From the NCBI RefSeq assembly GCF_017751145.1, contig NZ_CP046640.1, positions 3,762,137-3,826,136 of the forward strand: a stretch of DNA of 64,000 bases, in the 5' to 3' direction. Below are positions 16,449 through 24,985 of this stretch, piece by piece (position 1 is the first letter of the stretch; each line of letters opens with the position of its first letter). The position numbers and the translations under genes were made by a program. A model generated the notes under the pieces. That model made no database searches. It had not been told where the DNA came from and saw only the letters and a program-made list of their open reading frames with translations. Source of the stretch: Iocasia fonsfrigidae (lineage in GTDB: Bacteria; Bacillota; Halanaerobiia; Halanaerobiales; DTU029).

Positions 16449-17629
16449 ATTTTCACCTCAAATGATATATTATAAAATTTTTTCTTTAAATTAATCTTAC
16501 CACTTTTTAATCTATCTTCAATAACTTTTAATATTTTTTTTGAAGTACCATGTTTTTCATAGGGATTAACTATTTTTTTAAAGCTATTGTGATATTCCTT
16601 TTCTCCAATTAACTTTAAACATTTAAGAATATCTTCACTTTTAGGTCCACAATCTAATACTGAATTAGTCTTAATTCTACCTTTCTGTCTATCGCCTATA
16701 TTAATAGTATGCACTTTAAAACTTGGAGCTTCCAAAATACCACTAGAAGAATTACCAATTATAGCATAGCTATGTTTTAATAAACTTAAATAATCCTCAA
16801 TTAACAAAGATGTAAAATTATAAGCATTCTTATTTTTATCAGTAAATTGATCAATCATTTGATTTATAACTCGACCATCAGTATCAGAATTGCCTTTTAT
16901 AAAAATTTTAGTTAATTCTTCATCATAATCATTTAATGCCTTTAATATTTCTTCAAATTGACTACTGGCTGTATTCTTTTCCAGTGTTACTGGATGAAAT
17001 ACTATTAAAACATATCTATTGCCTAATTTTATCTTTAATTTTTTCTCTAATTTACTTTTAGATAATGTATCTATATTTAATATATTTTCAACCCCTAATG
17101 CACCAACATTAAAAACCCTAGCCGGCTCTTCTCCTAATTGTATAACCCTTTTTCTATATTCCTCTGTTGAAGTAAAATGCAAATATGCCATCTTGGTCAT
17201 GCTGTGGCGAAAAGAATCATCAAAAGCACCTTCTGTTATTTCTCCACCATGAATATGAGCCACAGGTATTTTAGCAACTGCAGCTGCTGCCATAGCAGAA
17301 AATGTTTCAAACCTATCCCCTAAAATGACTATTAAATCAGGTTTTAACCTTGCATAGGCTTCTGAAAAACTAATCAGGGTTAAACCCATTGCTTTTGAAA
17401 TGCCTACTGAGGTATCTGAACTTAATAGTACTTCTATTTTTTCATCAATATTAAAACAATCTTTTTCTATGTCCTTATAGGTTAGTCCAAACTCAGGTGA
17501 TAAGTGCATTCCCGTAGCAATTAACTGTAATTCTAAAATATTAGATTCATTTATTCTATTTATTAATAGTTTTAATAACCCATACTCTGCCCTTGTACCA
17601 GTTACTACACAAACCTTCTTCTTTCTCAT
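16445..17629 (-). CDS. LegG/NeuC-type UDP-GlcNAc 2-epimerase (hydrolysing)
   Basis: A 394-residue GT-B-fold epimerase. VCVVTGTRAEYGLLKLLINR is the NeuC/LegG N-terminal signature (non-hydrolysing WecB enzymes read GTRPE). VAHIHGGEITEGAFDDSFRH and a late GNSSSGILEAPSFKVHTINIG hold the UDP-binding His and Ser/Glu. The enzyme hydrolyses and epimerises a UDP- or GDP-2,4-diacetamido-trideoxyhexose, releasing the free sugar used by the synthase. Start and stop codons overlap both neighbours by 4 bases (legF side and legI side), a tightly coupled LegG-LegI-LegF block. Specificity for 2,4-diacetamido sugar rather than plain UDP-GlcNAc is inferred from the dehydratase, aminotransferase and acetyltransferase upstream. 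Confidence 0.88.
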   Translation of the reverse strand: MRKKKVCVVTGTRAEYGLLKLLINRINESNILELQLIATGMHLSPEFGLTYKDIEKDCFNIDEKIEVLLSSDTSVGISKAMGLTLISFSEAYARLKPDLIVILGDRFETFSAMAAAAVAKIPVAHIHGGEITEGAFDDSFRHSMTKMAYLHFTSTEEYRKRVIQLGEEPARVFNVGALGVENILNIDTLSKSKLEKKLKIKLGNRYVLIVFHPVTLEKNTASSQFEEILKALNDYDEELTKIFIKGNSDTDGRVINQMIDQFTDKNKNAYNFTSLLIEDYLSLLKHSYAIIGNSSSGILEAPSFKVHTINIGDRQKGRIKTNSVLDCGPKSEDILKCLKLIGEKEYHNSFKKIVNPYEKHGTSKKILKVIEDRLKSGKINLKKKFYNISFEVKI

Positions 17630-18624
17630 AACTCTATCATCTCATCTTTTTTGTAATTCCTTCTAGCAATTTTCCCAAGTACATTTTCCCACTGCATAGG
17701 GCTAATACCACAACCAGGACGTTTAATTGCTAAATTTTTTTCAGAAAACCTTTCTCCCTTTTTAATATCTCTAGCTGCTACAATACTCTTCCTGGCAATT
17801 TCTTTATTTTTTAATTCAGACTTAGAAGGTTTTTTAATACCATTACCCATAGCCTTTTCTATATTTCTAATAGAATCTACCATCTCTTTTAATTCTTCAG
17901 GCTCAAGACTGGCCCTATGGTCAGGTCCTTCCATTGTTTTATCCAAAGTAAAATGTTTTTCGATTACTTCTGCTCCCATAGCAGCTGCAGCTATGGGAAC
18001 TTCTATTCCCCTGGTATGATCTGAATACCCTACTTTAACTTTAAAAGCATCTTTAATAGTCTGCATGGCTTTTAAATTTACATCTTCTAATGGTGTTGGA
18101 TATTCTGTATTACAATGTAAGACAGTTATATCACTTGTGCCTGCTTTTCTTAATACATCAAGGGCGGCTTCTATTTCTCCCAGATTAGACATCCCGGTAG
18201 ATAATATTACTTTATCTTTAAATCCACCGATTTTTTTCAGATAAGGTAAATTTGTTATTTCTCCTGACGGTATTTTCCATATCTTCATTCCTAAATTAAA
18301 CAATAAATCTATGCTTTCTAAATCAAAAGGAGAAGAAAGAAAGATGATATTATTTTTTCTACAATGGGTAATTAACTCTTTATGTGCCTCATAATCTATT
18401 TCAAGTTTTTCTAACATTGTATATTGACTATCTTTTTTTTCAGTAGTTTCAAGTTGATACTCAGCTTTTTGGGCATTTTTTGTTACCAGATTATCGGCTT
18501 TAAAGGTTTGAAATTTCACAGCATCTGCCCCTGCCCAGGCTGCTTTTTCTGTTAATTTTTTTGCTGTTTCTAGATTGCCATTATGATTAACCCCTGCTTC
18601 TGCTATTATAAAAATTTTTGTCAT
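17626..18624 (-). CDS. LegI/NeuB-type nonulosonate synthase (copy 1, canonical)
   Basis: A 332-residue enzyme with the complete family signature: IAEAGVNHNGNLETAKKL, AGADAVKFQTFKADNLV, VGYSDHTRGIEVPIAAAAMG and VIEKHFTLDKTMEGPDH, then a SAF domain from about residue 275 with ARKSIVAARDIKKGERF and KRPGCGISP. The PEP-binding Lys, both metal-binding His and the substrate loop are intact. It should condense PEP with 6-deoxy-2,4-diacetamido-mannose to legionaminic acid, or with ManNAc to Neu5Ac. The presence of all LegB, LegC, LegH-like steps upstream favours the legionaminate route. It is coupled to the epimerase and abuts the deacetylase gene. Confidence 0.9.
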   Translation of the reverse strand: MTKIFIIAEAGVNHNGNLETAKKLTEKAAWAGADAVKFQTFKADNLVTKNAQKAEYQLETTEKKDSQYTMLEKLEIDYEAHKELITHCRKNNIIFLSSPFDLESIDLLFNLGMKIWKIPSGEITNLPYLKKIGGFKDKVILSTGMSNLGEIEAALDVLRKAGTSDITVLHCNTEYPTPLEDVNLKAMQTIKDAFKVKVGYSDHTRGIEVPIAAAAMGAEVIEKHFTLDKTMEGPDHRASLEPEELKEMVDSIRNIEKAMGNGIKKPSKSELKNKEIARKSIVAARDIKKGERFSEKNLAIKRPGCGISPMQWENVLGKIARRNYKKDEMIEL

Positions 18625-19298
18625 TAAGATAACTCCCTTATTAATATAAAGGATTCTGCATAATCATAACCTACCTGATTACCACGATGTTGACTACAAT
18701 TAATAATTGATTTAAGCGACCTAGGATGTGGATAATCTCTTAATTCAGTTTTATATTTCTCCATAGCTAAACATTTTTTGTTTATTTGTTTCTTATTTAA
18801 AGTAACATATATATTAGGAATAAAATAATCTTTTGTTTTGTTATCTCCCCATTCAGTCGAAGAAGGCACCTCATAGGAATATATTTTTTTAATATTATTA
18901 CCTGGTAAAGGACGACAAACAACAAGTGTTGATTCAAATATCAATTTATGATCTTTATTAACATCACCTGAATGATGAGTAAATATTATTTCTGGTTCAA
19001 TTTTATTAGTGATTTTTTCTATTTCATTGTTAATCTTAACATGAGAAATTGTATCTAATTTCATATCTGGCAAATTTCCAAAAATAACTTCTTTAACTCC
19101 TAAAATGTCATTTGCTTTAAAGGTTTCTTCTTTTTTTTGGTTTAGTTTTTTAGTATCACCATAATACTGAGTACTTGAACCGTCTGTTAATATATAGGTA
19201 TATATTTCATAATCTTTTTCTACTAACTTAATTATTGTTCCCCCTACACCTAAGACTTCATCATCAGGATGAGCAGCTATTACTAATACTTTTTTCAT
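18624..19298 (-). CDS. PIG-L/LmbE-family N-deacetylase
   Basis: A 224-residue Zn-dependent deacetylase. VIAAHPDDEVLGVGGTI carries the AHPDDE zinc motif and FTHHSGDVNKDHK supplies the second His ligands, the standard LmbE arrangement. Family members remove N-acetyl from GlcNAc-type sugars. In this position, between the formyltransferase and LegI genes, it may free an amino group on a precursor or nonulosonate so that the formyltransferase can place a formyl group there. The gene shares its last base region with the legI start, so it is translated in the same block. Which N-acetyl is removed is not visible in sequence. Confidence 0.84.
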   Translation of the reverse strand: MKKVLVIAAHPDDEVLGVGGTIIKLVEKDYEIYTYILTDGSSTQYYGDTKKLNQKKEETFKANDILGVKEVIFGNLPDMKLDTISHVKINNEIEKITNKIEPEIIFTHHSGDVNKDHKLIFESTLVVCRPLPGNNIKKIYSYEVPSSTEWGDNKTKDYFIPNIYVTLNKKQINKKCLAMEKYKTELRDYPHPRSLKSIINCSQHRGNQVGYDYAESFILIRELS

Positions 19299-19324
19299 AA
19301 TTAAATATTAACCCCCAATCCCAA

Positions 19325-20281
19325 TCAAGTAATATTAATTTGTTTTAACTGCAAATACAAATCATATAAATCATCAAATTTAATACCAGGAAACTCAAAT
19401 AATTCACTAGCAATCATAAACTTTCCTAGATACTCTATTTCATGAATAAGTAATAGTCCATCTCCTGTTTTTACCTTTACACCTTTTCCAGAAATTATTT
19501 CAACTATTTGTCCATGTTTAGCAATATGATTGTCTTTATTTAATAGTTCTGAACTCCAAATAATTAGTTTTTTACCTTTGTAATAAGTGTAAGCCCCTGG
19601 ATAAGGCTTAGTAGTTGCCCTAATTAATTTATCTATATTATAAGCAGATTTATTCCAATCAATAATCCCATCACGTGGAGTTCTCTTGGCACAATATGTT
19701 GCTTTATTAGCATCCTGCTTAATCAAATTAATATTACCTTGCAAAATATCATTAATATTATTTCTTATTACCTTTTTCAAAGCTTTTATAACTTTATCAT
19801 ACAATGTTCTAGCTGTTTCTCTCTCATCTATATTTATTTTTTTTTGAGCAATTATATCCCCACTATCCATTCCTTCATCAAGATAAAAAAGAGTTACCCC
19901 TGTTTCTTTTATTTCTCTTAAAATAGTCCATGGTATAACACCCCTCCCTCTATTTTTAGGGAGCAAAGAAGGATGAAAACCTATACAACCATATTTAGGT
20001 ATTTTTAATATCTGCTTTTTGACAATTTGAGATATCCCAATAACAAAAATAAAGTCCGGTTTTATTTGCTTTAATCTTTCTATATTTTCTTGATTATTTA
20101 TATTTTTTATTAAATATGTCTTTATACCTGCATTTTCAGCCAAAGGTTTTAGCCTTTTAAAATCAGAATTATATTTATTTTTATCCAGAGTAAAAATAGC
20201 ATCAATATCAATATTATTTCTCAATAATTCTTCTAATGCGGCATAGCTGGACTCAACAGTACCTATGAACACAGTTTTCAT
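19325..20281 (-). CDS. Sugar N-formyltransferase (Fmt/ArnA family)
   Basis: A 318-residue protein with a formyltransferase N-domain and a Fmt C-terminal domain. CIGFHPSLLPKNRGRGVIPW holds the catalytic His; LFYLDEGMDSGDI has the catalytic Asp. In methionyl-tRNA formyltransferases the motif reads N-x-H; here the Asn position is Gly, a form I associate with formyltransferases in surface-sugar loci. N10-formyl-tetrahydrofolate would be the donor. Location between an acetyltransferase and a deacetylase in a legionaminate-type cluster suggests formylation of a 4-amino or 7-amino group. It is not the housekeeping fmt gene: that usually sits with def and priA, absent here. Spacing to both neighbours is under 30 bases. 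Confidence 0.82.
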   Translation of the reverse strand: MKTVFIGTVESSYAALEELLRNNIDIDAIFTLDKNKYNSDFKRLKPLAENAGIKTYLIKNINNQENIERLKQIKPDFIFVIGISQIVKKQILKIPKYGCIGFHPSLLPKNRGRGVIPWTILREIKETGVTLFYLDEGMDSGDIIAQKKINIDERETARTLYDKVIKALKKVIRNNINDILQGNINLIKQDANKATYCAKRTPRDGIIDWNKSAYNIDKLIRATTKPYPGAYTYYKGKKLIIWSSELLNKDNHIAKHGQIVEIISGKGVKVKTGDGLLLIHEIEYLGKFMIASELFEFPGIKFDDLYDLYLQLKQINIT

Positions 20282-20283
20282 AA

Positions 20284-20922
20284 TTAAAATACCCCTGTTT
20301 TATTATTCTTCTTTACAATTTTTTTTACTTCACTATAATAAATTTTATCTGAAGACAATGACTTTAAAACTTTACTATTTAAACCAATAATATTGTTATC
20401 TCCTATTTTTAATTCATCTTTTATATGAGAACCACTACCTATAAAATTATTTTTACCTATTTTTGTATTACCTCCTATGGAGCAGTTAAACCCAATAAAA
20501 CTCATATCACTAACAACTACATCATGTCCAATAGAAGTATTCCCAGATATAACAACATTATCACCTAAACATACATTAGAAGCAATTATAGTCCCAGGAT
20601 AAATAATACAACCCTTACCCATTCTAGCATCTTCACTTACAAAACATTGCTTTGAAATTATTGATATATAATTAACATTATCTTTTTTTATTTTTTGATG
20701 TATTTTATGTTTTAATATAGGATCCCCAAAAGCTAAGACTATAAAACAGTCATTATAATCATTTTTAACAGCATCATAATTAAATATTTTTATACCACTT
20801 ATTTTATTCCCAGCTTTAAAATCATCAATAAAGCCAAGTACTTCTATATCTGTCTTTGTAGAAACTATTTGAAATACATCTCTACCTAAGCCACCAGCCC
20901 CATAAATAAATAGCTTTTTCAT
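20284..20922 (-). CDS. PglD/NeuD-type sugar N-acetyltransferase
   Basis: A 212-residue protein. Residues 1 to about 85 form a small Rossmann-like UDP-sugar domain (FIYGAGGLGRDVFQIV, FIDD), followed by a left-handed beta-helix made of hexapeptide repeats (GKGCIIYPGTIIASNVCLG, GNTSIGHDVVVSDMSFIGF). The His of IGHDV is the catalytic base of PglD-like enzymes. It should transfer acetyl from acetyl-CoA to the 4-amino group made by the aminotransferase encoded next to it, the LegH-equivalent step. NeuD-type O-acetyltransfer is the alternative in the same family. It lies 1 base after the aminotransferase stop codon. Confidence 0.85.
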   Translation of the reverse strand: MKKLFIYGAGGLGRDVFQIVSTKTDIEVLGFIDDFKAGNKISGIKIFNYDAVKNDYNDCFIVLAFGDPILKHKIHQKIKKDNVNYISIISKQCFVSEDARMGKGCIIYPGTIIASNVCLGDNVVISGNTSIGHDVVVSDMSFIGFNCSIGGNTKIGKNNFIGSGSHIKDELKIGDNNIIGLNSKVLKSLSSDKIYYSEVKKIVKKNNKTGVF

Positions 20923-22095
20923 CTAATCACCTTTAGCTCTGAATGACTTTAACTTATCCACAACTTGACAAACTTCTTCTTTTGTCAGATTAGTACTACA
21001 TGGTATATTAAGTAGATTATCAACATAGTATTTGGCTTTGTTAATTTTATAAGCCTCACAGTCCTGGTATGGTTTTTGTCTGCTTATCAGACCCCAGAGT
21101 GGTCTTGCCTGAATACCGACTTCATTTAATTCGCATAATAGTTTATCTCTATTAATTCCATATTTATCTTTATCTACTATAAGTGAATAAAACCAGTAAT
21201 TAGGTCTTGTCCCTTTATTAAATGCTAAAAGTTCAAGTCCATCTATTTTATTTATTATTTCTTGATATAAATTATAATTCCTTTTCTTTATTTCAACAAA
21301 TTCCTCTAGTTTATCTATTTGTTCTGTTCCAAAGGCTGCTGCAATATTTGTTAATCTATAGTTATAACCAATATCATCATGTTTAAAATAAAGAGGGTCA
21401 GTTTTAGCCTGGACAGAAAGGAATCTAGCTTTTTCTAATAAATCATTATCACTAGAAACAATCATTCCTCCACCACCAGTGGTTAATATTTTATTGGCAT
21501 TGAAGGAGTAAATCCCTATATCACCTATGGTTCCTGCATGTTTGCCCTTATATTTGCCTTTTGTATAAAAAGAACCCAGGGCCTCAGTTGCATCTTCGAC
21601 TACCTTTAATTTATATTTTTGGGCTATTTCCATTACCCTTGCCATATCAATTGGGTTTCCAAATACATGGACAACACAGATGGCTTTGATGATTTTTCCA
21701 GTCTTTTTATTCTTTGTTCCAGACGGAGTAATTTCACACTGTGAACTTAAAAATTCATCTAGTTTATCTAAATCCATATTTAAGGAATCATCACAGTCCA
21801 TAAAGATAGGTTTTGCCCCTAAATAGGTAATAGGGTTAATTGCAGCAATAAAAGTCACCGTTGGAGCAATTACCTCATCACCTGGGCCTACTCCTAGCAA
21901 TTGATAGGCAAGGTGAAGTGCTGCTGTACCGCTCTGTACACCTACAGCTTCTTCTATCCCAATATAATCTGCTATTTTATTTTCAAATTCATTAATAAAC
22001 CTTCCACCTGTAGAAACCCAGCCGGTTTCAATACATTCCTTAATATTATTCAGTATATCTAAAGATAAATTAGGAACTGATAACGGTATATTCAT
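20923..22095 (-). CDS. LegC-type PLP aminotransferase (DegT/DnrJ/EryC1)
   Basis: A 390-residue PLP enzyme. ATG 22095 is chosen because GGGGAG precedes it; it overlaps the end of the dehydratase gene by 26 bases. MNIPLSVPNLSLDILNNIKE and TGWVSTGGRFINEFE match the N-terminus of the LegC subfamily. VQSGTAALHLAYQLLGVGPG, VVEDATEALGS and SFNANKILTTGGGGM show the phosphate site, the Asp that binds the pyridine nitrogen and the Lys that forms the Schiff base. It would aminate the C4 keto group made by the preceding dehydratase, giving a UDP-4-amino-4,6-dideoxy sugar for the acetyltransferase downstream. Confidence 0.9.
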   Translation of the reverse strand: MNIPLSVPNLSLDILNNIKECIETGWVSTGGRFINEFENKIADYIGIEEAVGVQSGTAALHLAYQLLGVGPGDEVIAPTVTFIAAINPITYLGAKPIFMDCDDSLNMDLDKLDEFLSSQCEITPSGTKNKKTGKIIKAICVVHVFGNPIDMARVMEIAQKYKLKVVEDATEALGSFYTKGKYKGKHAGTIGDIGIYSFNANKILTTGGGGMIVSSDNDLLEKARFLSVQAKTDPLYFKHDDIGYNYRLTNIAAAFGTEQIDKLEEFVEIKKRNYNLYQEIINKIDGLELLAFNKGTRPNYWFYSLIVDKDKYGINRDKLLCELNEVGIQARPLWGLISRQKPYQDCEAYKINKAKYYVDNLLNIPCSTNLTKEEVCQVVDKLKSFRAKGD

Positions 22096-23527
22096 TAGCA
22101 ATCTCCCCATTAATATTATAATCAACCTCTTGATAGGTAGGTACCAATTCTTTTAATTTTAATTTCATTTTTTTACTATCAAATGTATCTAACAATTTTT
22201 TAAGTTCTTTTAATCCCTGGTCAATATTTACAGCTTCTTTTTTTAACTTAGCAATATATATTCTTTCATTTTGTGTCTTTTGACATGATTTTGCATCATA
22301 CAGTAATTCTTCATATAACTTCTCCCCTGGCCGTAAACCAGTTATATTAATATTTACATCCTTGCCAAGTTCTAGTCCAGATAGTTCTATCATCTTCTTT
22401 GCTAAATCCATTATTCTTACAGGCTTACCCATGTCCAAAACAAATACCTCACCACCGTTAGCAATATACCCTGCTTCTAATACAAGTTGAGCTGCCTCGG
22501 GTATAGTCATAAAGTATCTGCTTACTTCTTCATGTGTCACGGTTAAATCCTTACCTTCTTGTAATAAGCTTTTAAATAAGGGTACCACACTCCCATTACT
22601 ACCCAGTACATTGCCAAATCTTACTGCTGTAAACTTTGTGCTGGATAGCTTGCTATATTTTTCAATAATCAACTCCGCCAGCCTTTTTGTCGCACCCATT
22701 ACATTTGTGGGATTAACCGCTTTATCAGTTGAAACTAAAACAAATTTAGCTACATTATATTTGTCTGCTGAAATTACTATATTTTCAGTCCCAAATACAT
22801 TATTTTTAACAGCCTCTTCTATGTTTTTTTCCATAAGGGGTACGTGTTTATGGGCTGCAGCGTGAAAAACAATATCTGGTTGATATTTATTAAATAAATA
22901 ATCTAATTTATACAGTTCTCTAATATTACATATTTCTACGCTTGTCTTTACTTTAAAATGCCGCTGTATATATAAATCTAAAAAATATAAATCATTTTCA
23001 TTAATATCCAATAATATCAACTTGCTTGGTTCATATCGTACTATCTGACGGCACAACTCACTCCCTATAGACCCAGCAGCACCTGTAACAAGCACAATCC
23101 TATTCTTCAAATATTCTTTTACACTTTGACTATTTATATTAATTGTATCCCTACCTAATAAATCATCTACCTTAATTTCTCTTAATTGTTTAGTAAAGGG
23201 TTCATTTAATAATAGCTCTTCAATAGGGGGTAAGACACGAAAGTTAGCCTCTGCCTTATTAACCTGTCTATATAGTCTGTCTAAATCTTTATGATTAATT
23301 GCTGTAGTAGCAATTATTACCTCATCAATATTATATTTCTTAATATAAAACATAATATTATCATGATGCCCCAGGACTTTATATCCACTAATAGACATAC
23401 CGTGTTTTTTTGAGTCAGCATCCAGGAAACCTATAATATTATACCCTAATTTCTTATCTTTTTTTAAGAGTTCACTTAGTAAATGTTTCCCAGCACCACC
23501 TGCACCAATTATTAGTAAGTTTTTCAT
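22070..23527 (-). CDS. UDP-HexNAc 4,6-dehydratase, soluble PglF/CapD-like (LegB role)
   Basis: A 485-residue protein from ATG 23527 (GGGTGAG upstream). Residues 1-130 form a CoA-binding-like domain (LIIGAGGAGKHLLSELL); residues from about 145 form the SDR domain with NRIVLVTGAAGSIGSELCRQ, the key VSTDKAVNPTNVMGATKR and RFGNVLGSNGSVVPLF. Met replaces the usual catalytic Tyr in the NVMGATK stretch, a feature of PglF/WbpM-type dehydratases. The four N-terminal membrane helices of typical 600-residue PglF/WbpM are absent, so this version is cytosolic. It makes the UDP-4-keto-6-deoxy sugar that starts the pathway. It lies at the promoter side of the biosynthetic genes, next to wzz. Confidence 0.88.
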   Translation of the reverse strand: MKNLLIIGAGGAGKHLLSELLKKDKKLGYNIIGFLDADSKKHGMSISGYKVLGHHDNIMFYIKKYNIDEVIIATTAINHKDLDRLYRQVNKAEANFRVLPPIEELLLNEPFTKQLREIKVDDLLGRDTININSQSVKEYLKNRIVLVTGAAGSIGSELCRQIVRYEPSKLILLDINENDLYFLDLYIQRHFKVKTSVEICNIRELYKLDYLFNKYQPDIVFHAAAHKHVPLMEKNIEEAVKNNVFGTENIVISADKYNVAKFVLVSTDKAVNPTNVMGATKRLAELIIEKYSKLSSTKFTAVRFGNVLGSNGSVVPLFKSLLQEGKDLTVTHEEVSRYFMTIPEAAQLVLEAGYIANGGEVFVLDMGKPVRIMDLAKKMIELSGLELGKDVNINITGLRPGEKLYEELLYDAKSCQKTQNERIYIAKLKKEAVNIDQGLKELKKLLDTFDSKKMKLKLKELVPTYQEVDYNINGEIANEYTVISS

Positions 23528-23582
23528 ATACTCACCCATTCTATTTGGTTAACGTTAATATTGTGAAATTATTATTCTTAAT

Positions 23583-24467
23583 TTAATCCCTATCTTCCCT
23601 CATAAACTCCACAAAAAACACCATAAAAAAAGCTATCATTAACCCCAAAACCCCTGCAATAGCCATGTTCAATTTCTTTCTCGATTTAATGGCTGAGGTA
23701 GGTACTACTGCTTTATCTATTATCTCAACTGGATGAGAAGCCATTAATTCCTGTTCTAGTTTATATTTCTTTTCCCTCAAGTCTTTCCTCAACTGCAGAT
23801 AGCAGGCTAACTGGTCAGATAGGCCTGTCTGCAGGATAAGACCTTCTGTCCCTCTATTAATATTTGCTGGTAGTGTATTTAATCTGCTATTGGTTTCTGC
23901 TATCCTATTGTTATAAGTATTTATATCATCATTAATTTCATCCAGATATGCCTGTTTACTAGCTATTATCTTGTTATAATACTGGTCTGCTTCTTTTTTA
24001 AATACATTTGCTATCTCTGTTAAATTCTGATGTATCTCTTCAGAGTCATTTCCTGTTAAAGTCAGTTTTATTATGTTAGTACCTTTTGATTGTTCAACTT
24101 TCAGTTTGTTTTCCTTAAGGTCTATCCTATTATTCTGTACAAATTCATTACCTGCAAAATATTCCACAGCTAATTTGGCATCACTGTATTTGTTATTCGA
24201 CAGGTTAGCCTTCCTATCCTTTAGATAATTCACACCATTTACCTCTAGGTTAATCAAGGCCTGGGTATTATTCAGACTACTTAAGATAAGTGAAGCCTCA
24301 GTCTGATAGACTGGTACTGCAATATAAAAAGTATAGATGCCAGCCAGCAGCAAGGCTGTGATGGTTATCGTTAGTATAAGCCATTTTTTGCTCCATAAAA
24401 GCAATACATATTCCTTTAAGTCTATCTCATATTCACCATAGCTATATTCATTGTCTCTTTCTTCCAA
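23583..24467 (-). CDS. wzz: Wzz/YveK-type chain-length determinant protein
   Basis: A 294-residue membrane protein starting at TTG 24467 (GGAAGGGTG upstream). The cytoplasmic start YEIDLKEYVLLLWSKKW runs into a first membrane helix, then a long coiled-coil-prone extracellular domain (residues about 60-260), a Pro-rich KAVVPTSAIKSRKK segment and a second helix AIAGVLGLMIAFFMVFFVEF. This is the layout of Wzz/polysaccharide co-polymerase proteins. The tyrosine kinase domain of fused BY-kinases is absent, and no separate kinase gene is seen in the window. It sets polymer length with Wzy and is the first gene of the polysaccharide operon. Confidence 0.87.
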   Translation of the reverse strand: MEERDNEYSYGEYEIDLKEYVLLLWSKKWLILTITITALLLAGIYTFYIAVPVYQTEASLILSSLNNTQALINLEVNGVNYLKDRKANLSNNKYSDAKLAVEYFAGNEFVQNNRIDLKENKLKVEQSKGTNIIKLTLTGNDSEEIHQNLTEIANVFKKEADQYYNKIIASKQAYLDEINDDINTYNNRIAETNSRLNTLPANINRGTEGLILQTGLSDQLACYLQLRKDLREKKYKLEQELMASHPVEIIDKAVVPTSAIKSRKKLNMAIAGVLGLMIAFFMVFFVEFMREDRD

Positions 24468-24517
24468 AGCACTAACACCCTTCCAAATATTATTCGCTAA
24501 CCATTATACTATATTCA

Positions 24518-24570
24518 ACAAAAAACACAAATCTCCTTTTGTATTTTAACATATTTTTAGGAAATTTGTG
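24518..24570 (-). terminator. Terminator-like hairpin in the wzz leader (possible attenuator)
   Basis: On the minus strand CACAAATTTCC (24570-24560) pairs with GGAGATTTGTG (24536-24526) around a 23-base AT-rich loop, followed directly by TTTTTTG. A TATAAT lies upstream at 24584-24579 and a second one, with TTGTGT 16 bases before it, lies just downstream before the wzz start. The hairpin therefore falls between candidate promoters and the first polysaccharide gene, as an attenuator would. Confidence 0.45.
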
Positions 24571-24631
24571 CTATCAACATTATAGACAAGTACAGTTATC
24601 TTTTGTACTTATAAGAATAAAAATTTATACT

Positions 24632-24702
24632 TTAACTCTGACATAACAAAACCCATTGTAAGTAAATTTCCTTACAATAGGTTTATAATTCTTCCAGGTT
24701 TA
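24632..24702 (-). repeat. 71-bp repeat containing a terminator hairpin (copy 1)
   Basis: The stretch is about 93% identical to 36526-36596. Its core is an inverted repeat, CTTACAATAGGTT/AACCCATTGTAAG at 24650-24683, one mismatch in 13. In the minus direction the hairpin is followed by GGGTTTTGTTATG, so it can act as a terminator for the DUF1537/PdxA transcript that ends at 24712. Confidence 0.65.
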
Positions 24703-24711
24703 ATCAAACAG

Positions 24712-24983
24712 TTACTTATTTAAAGACATTTCTCTAGCCAGTTTAACAGCCTCTACCAGGCTAGTCTCTATGGCTATTCCCTGCCAGGCTAGATCAAAGG
24801 CTGTTCCATGGTCTACCGAAGTTCGGATAATTGGTAGAAATGTTCCAATACTCCTGCATCACCTATGACCATATGTTGTCCCAGCCCTTGAATCTTTTGA
24901 TTCTTAATGGCTTTTAAGATAATCTCAGGTCCAATACCTGCCGGATCCCCCATAGTTATACCATATACAAAAGTAGACACCAA
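24712..24983 (-). pseudogene. pdxA2: PdxA2 remnant with internal deletion
   Basis: A 4-phospho-threonate dehydrogenase (PdxA2-type) gene reduced to its two ends. From TTG 24983 (GGAGGAGGGG upstream) the frame reads VSTFVYGITMGDPAGIGPEI and [16 protein letters not shown], the PdxA N-terminus. It then jumps, near 24842, into another frame reading [20 protein letters not shown] and ends MSLNK-stop at 24712, the PdxA C-terminus with its metal-binding SVDHGTAFD motif. About 230 codons are missing. It starts 2 bases after the stop of the DUF1537 kinase gene, the usual kinase-PdxA2 operon order for D-threonate use. The deletion joins the two ends out of frame, so the gene is dead. Confidence 0.85.
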
Positions 24984-24985
24984 GT

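Noticed and set aside
19325-20281. Housekeeping methionyl-tRNA formyltransferase
   Set aside because: Context is sugar biosynthesis, the N-x-H motif is changed to G-x-H, and def/priA neighbours are absent.
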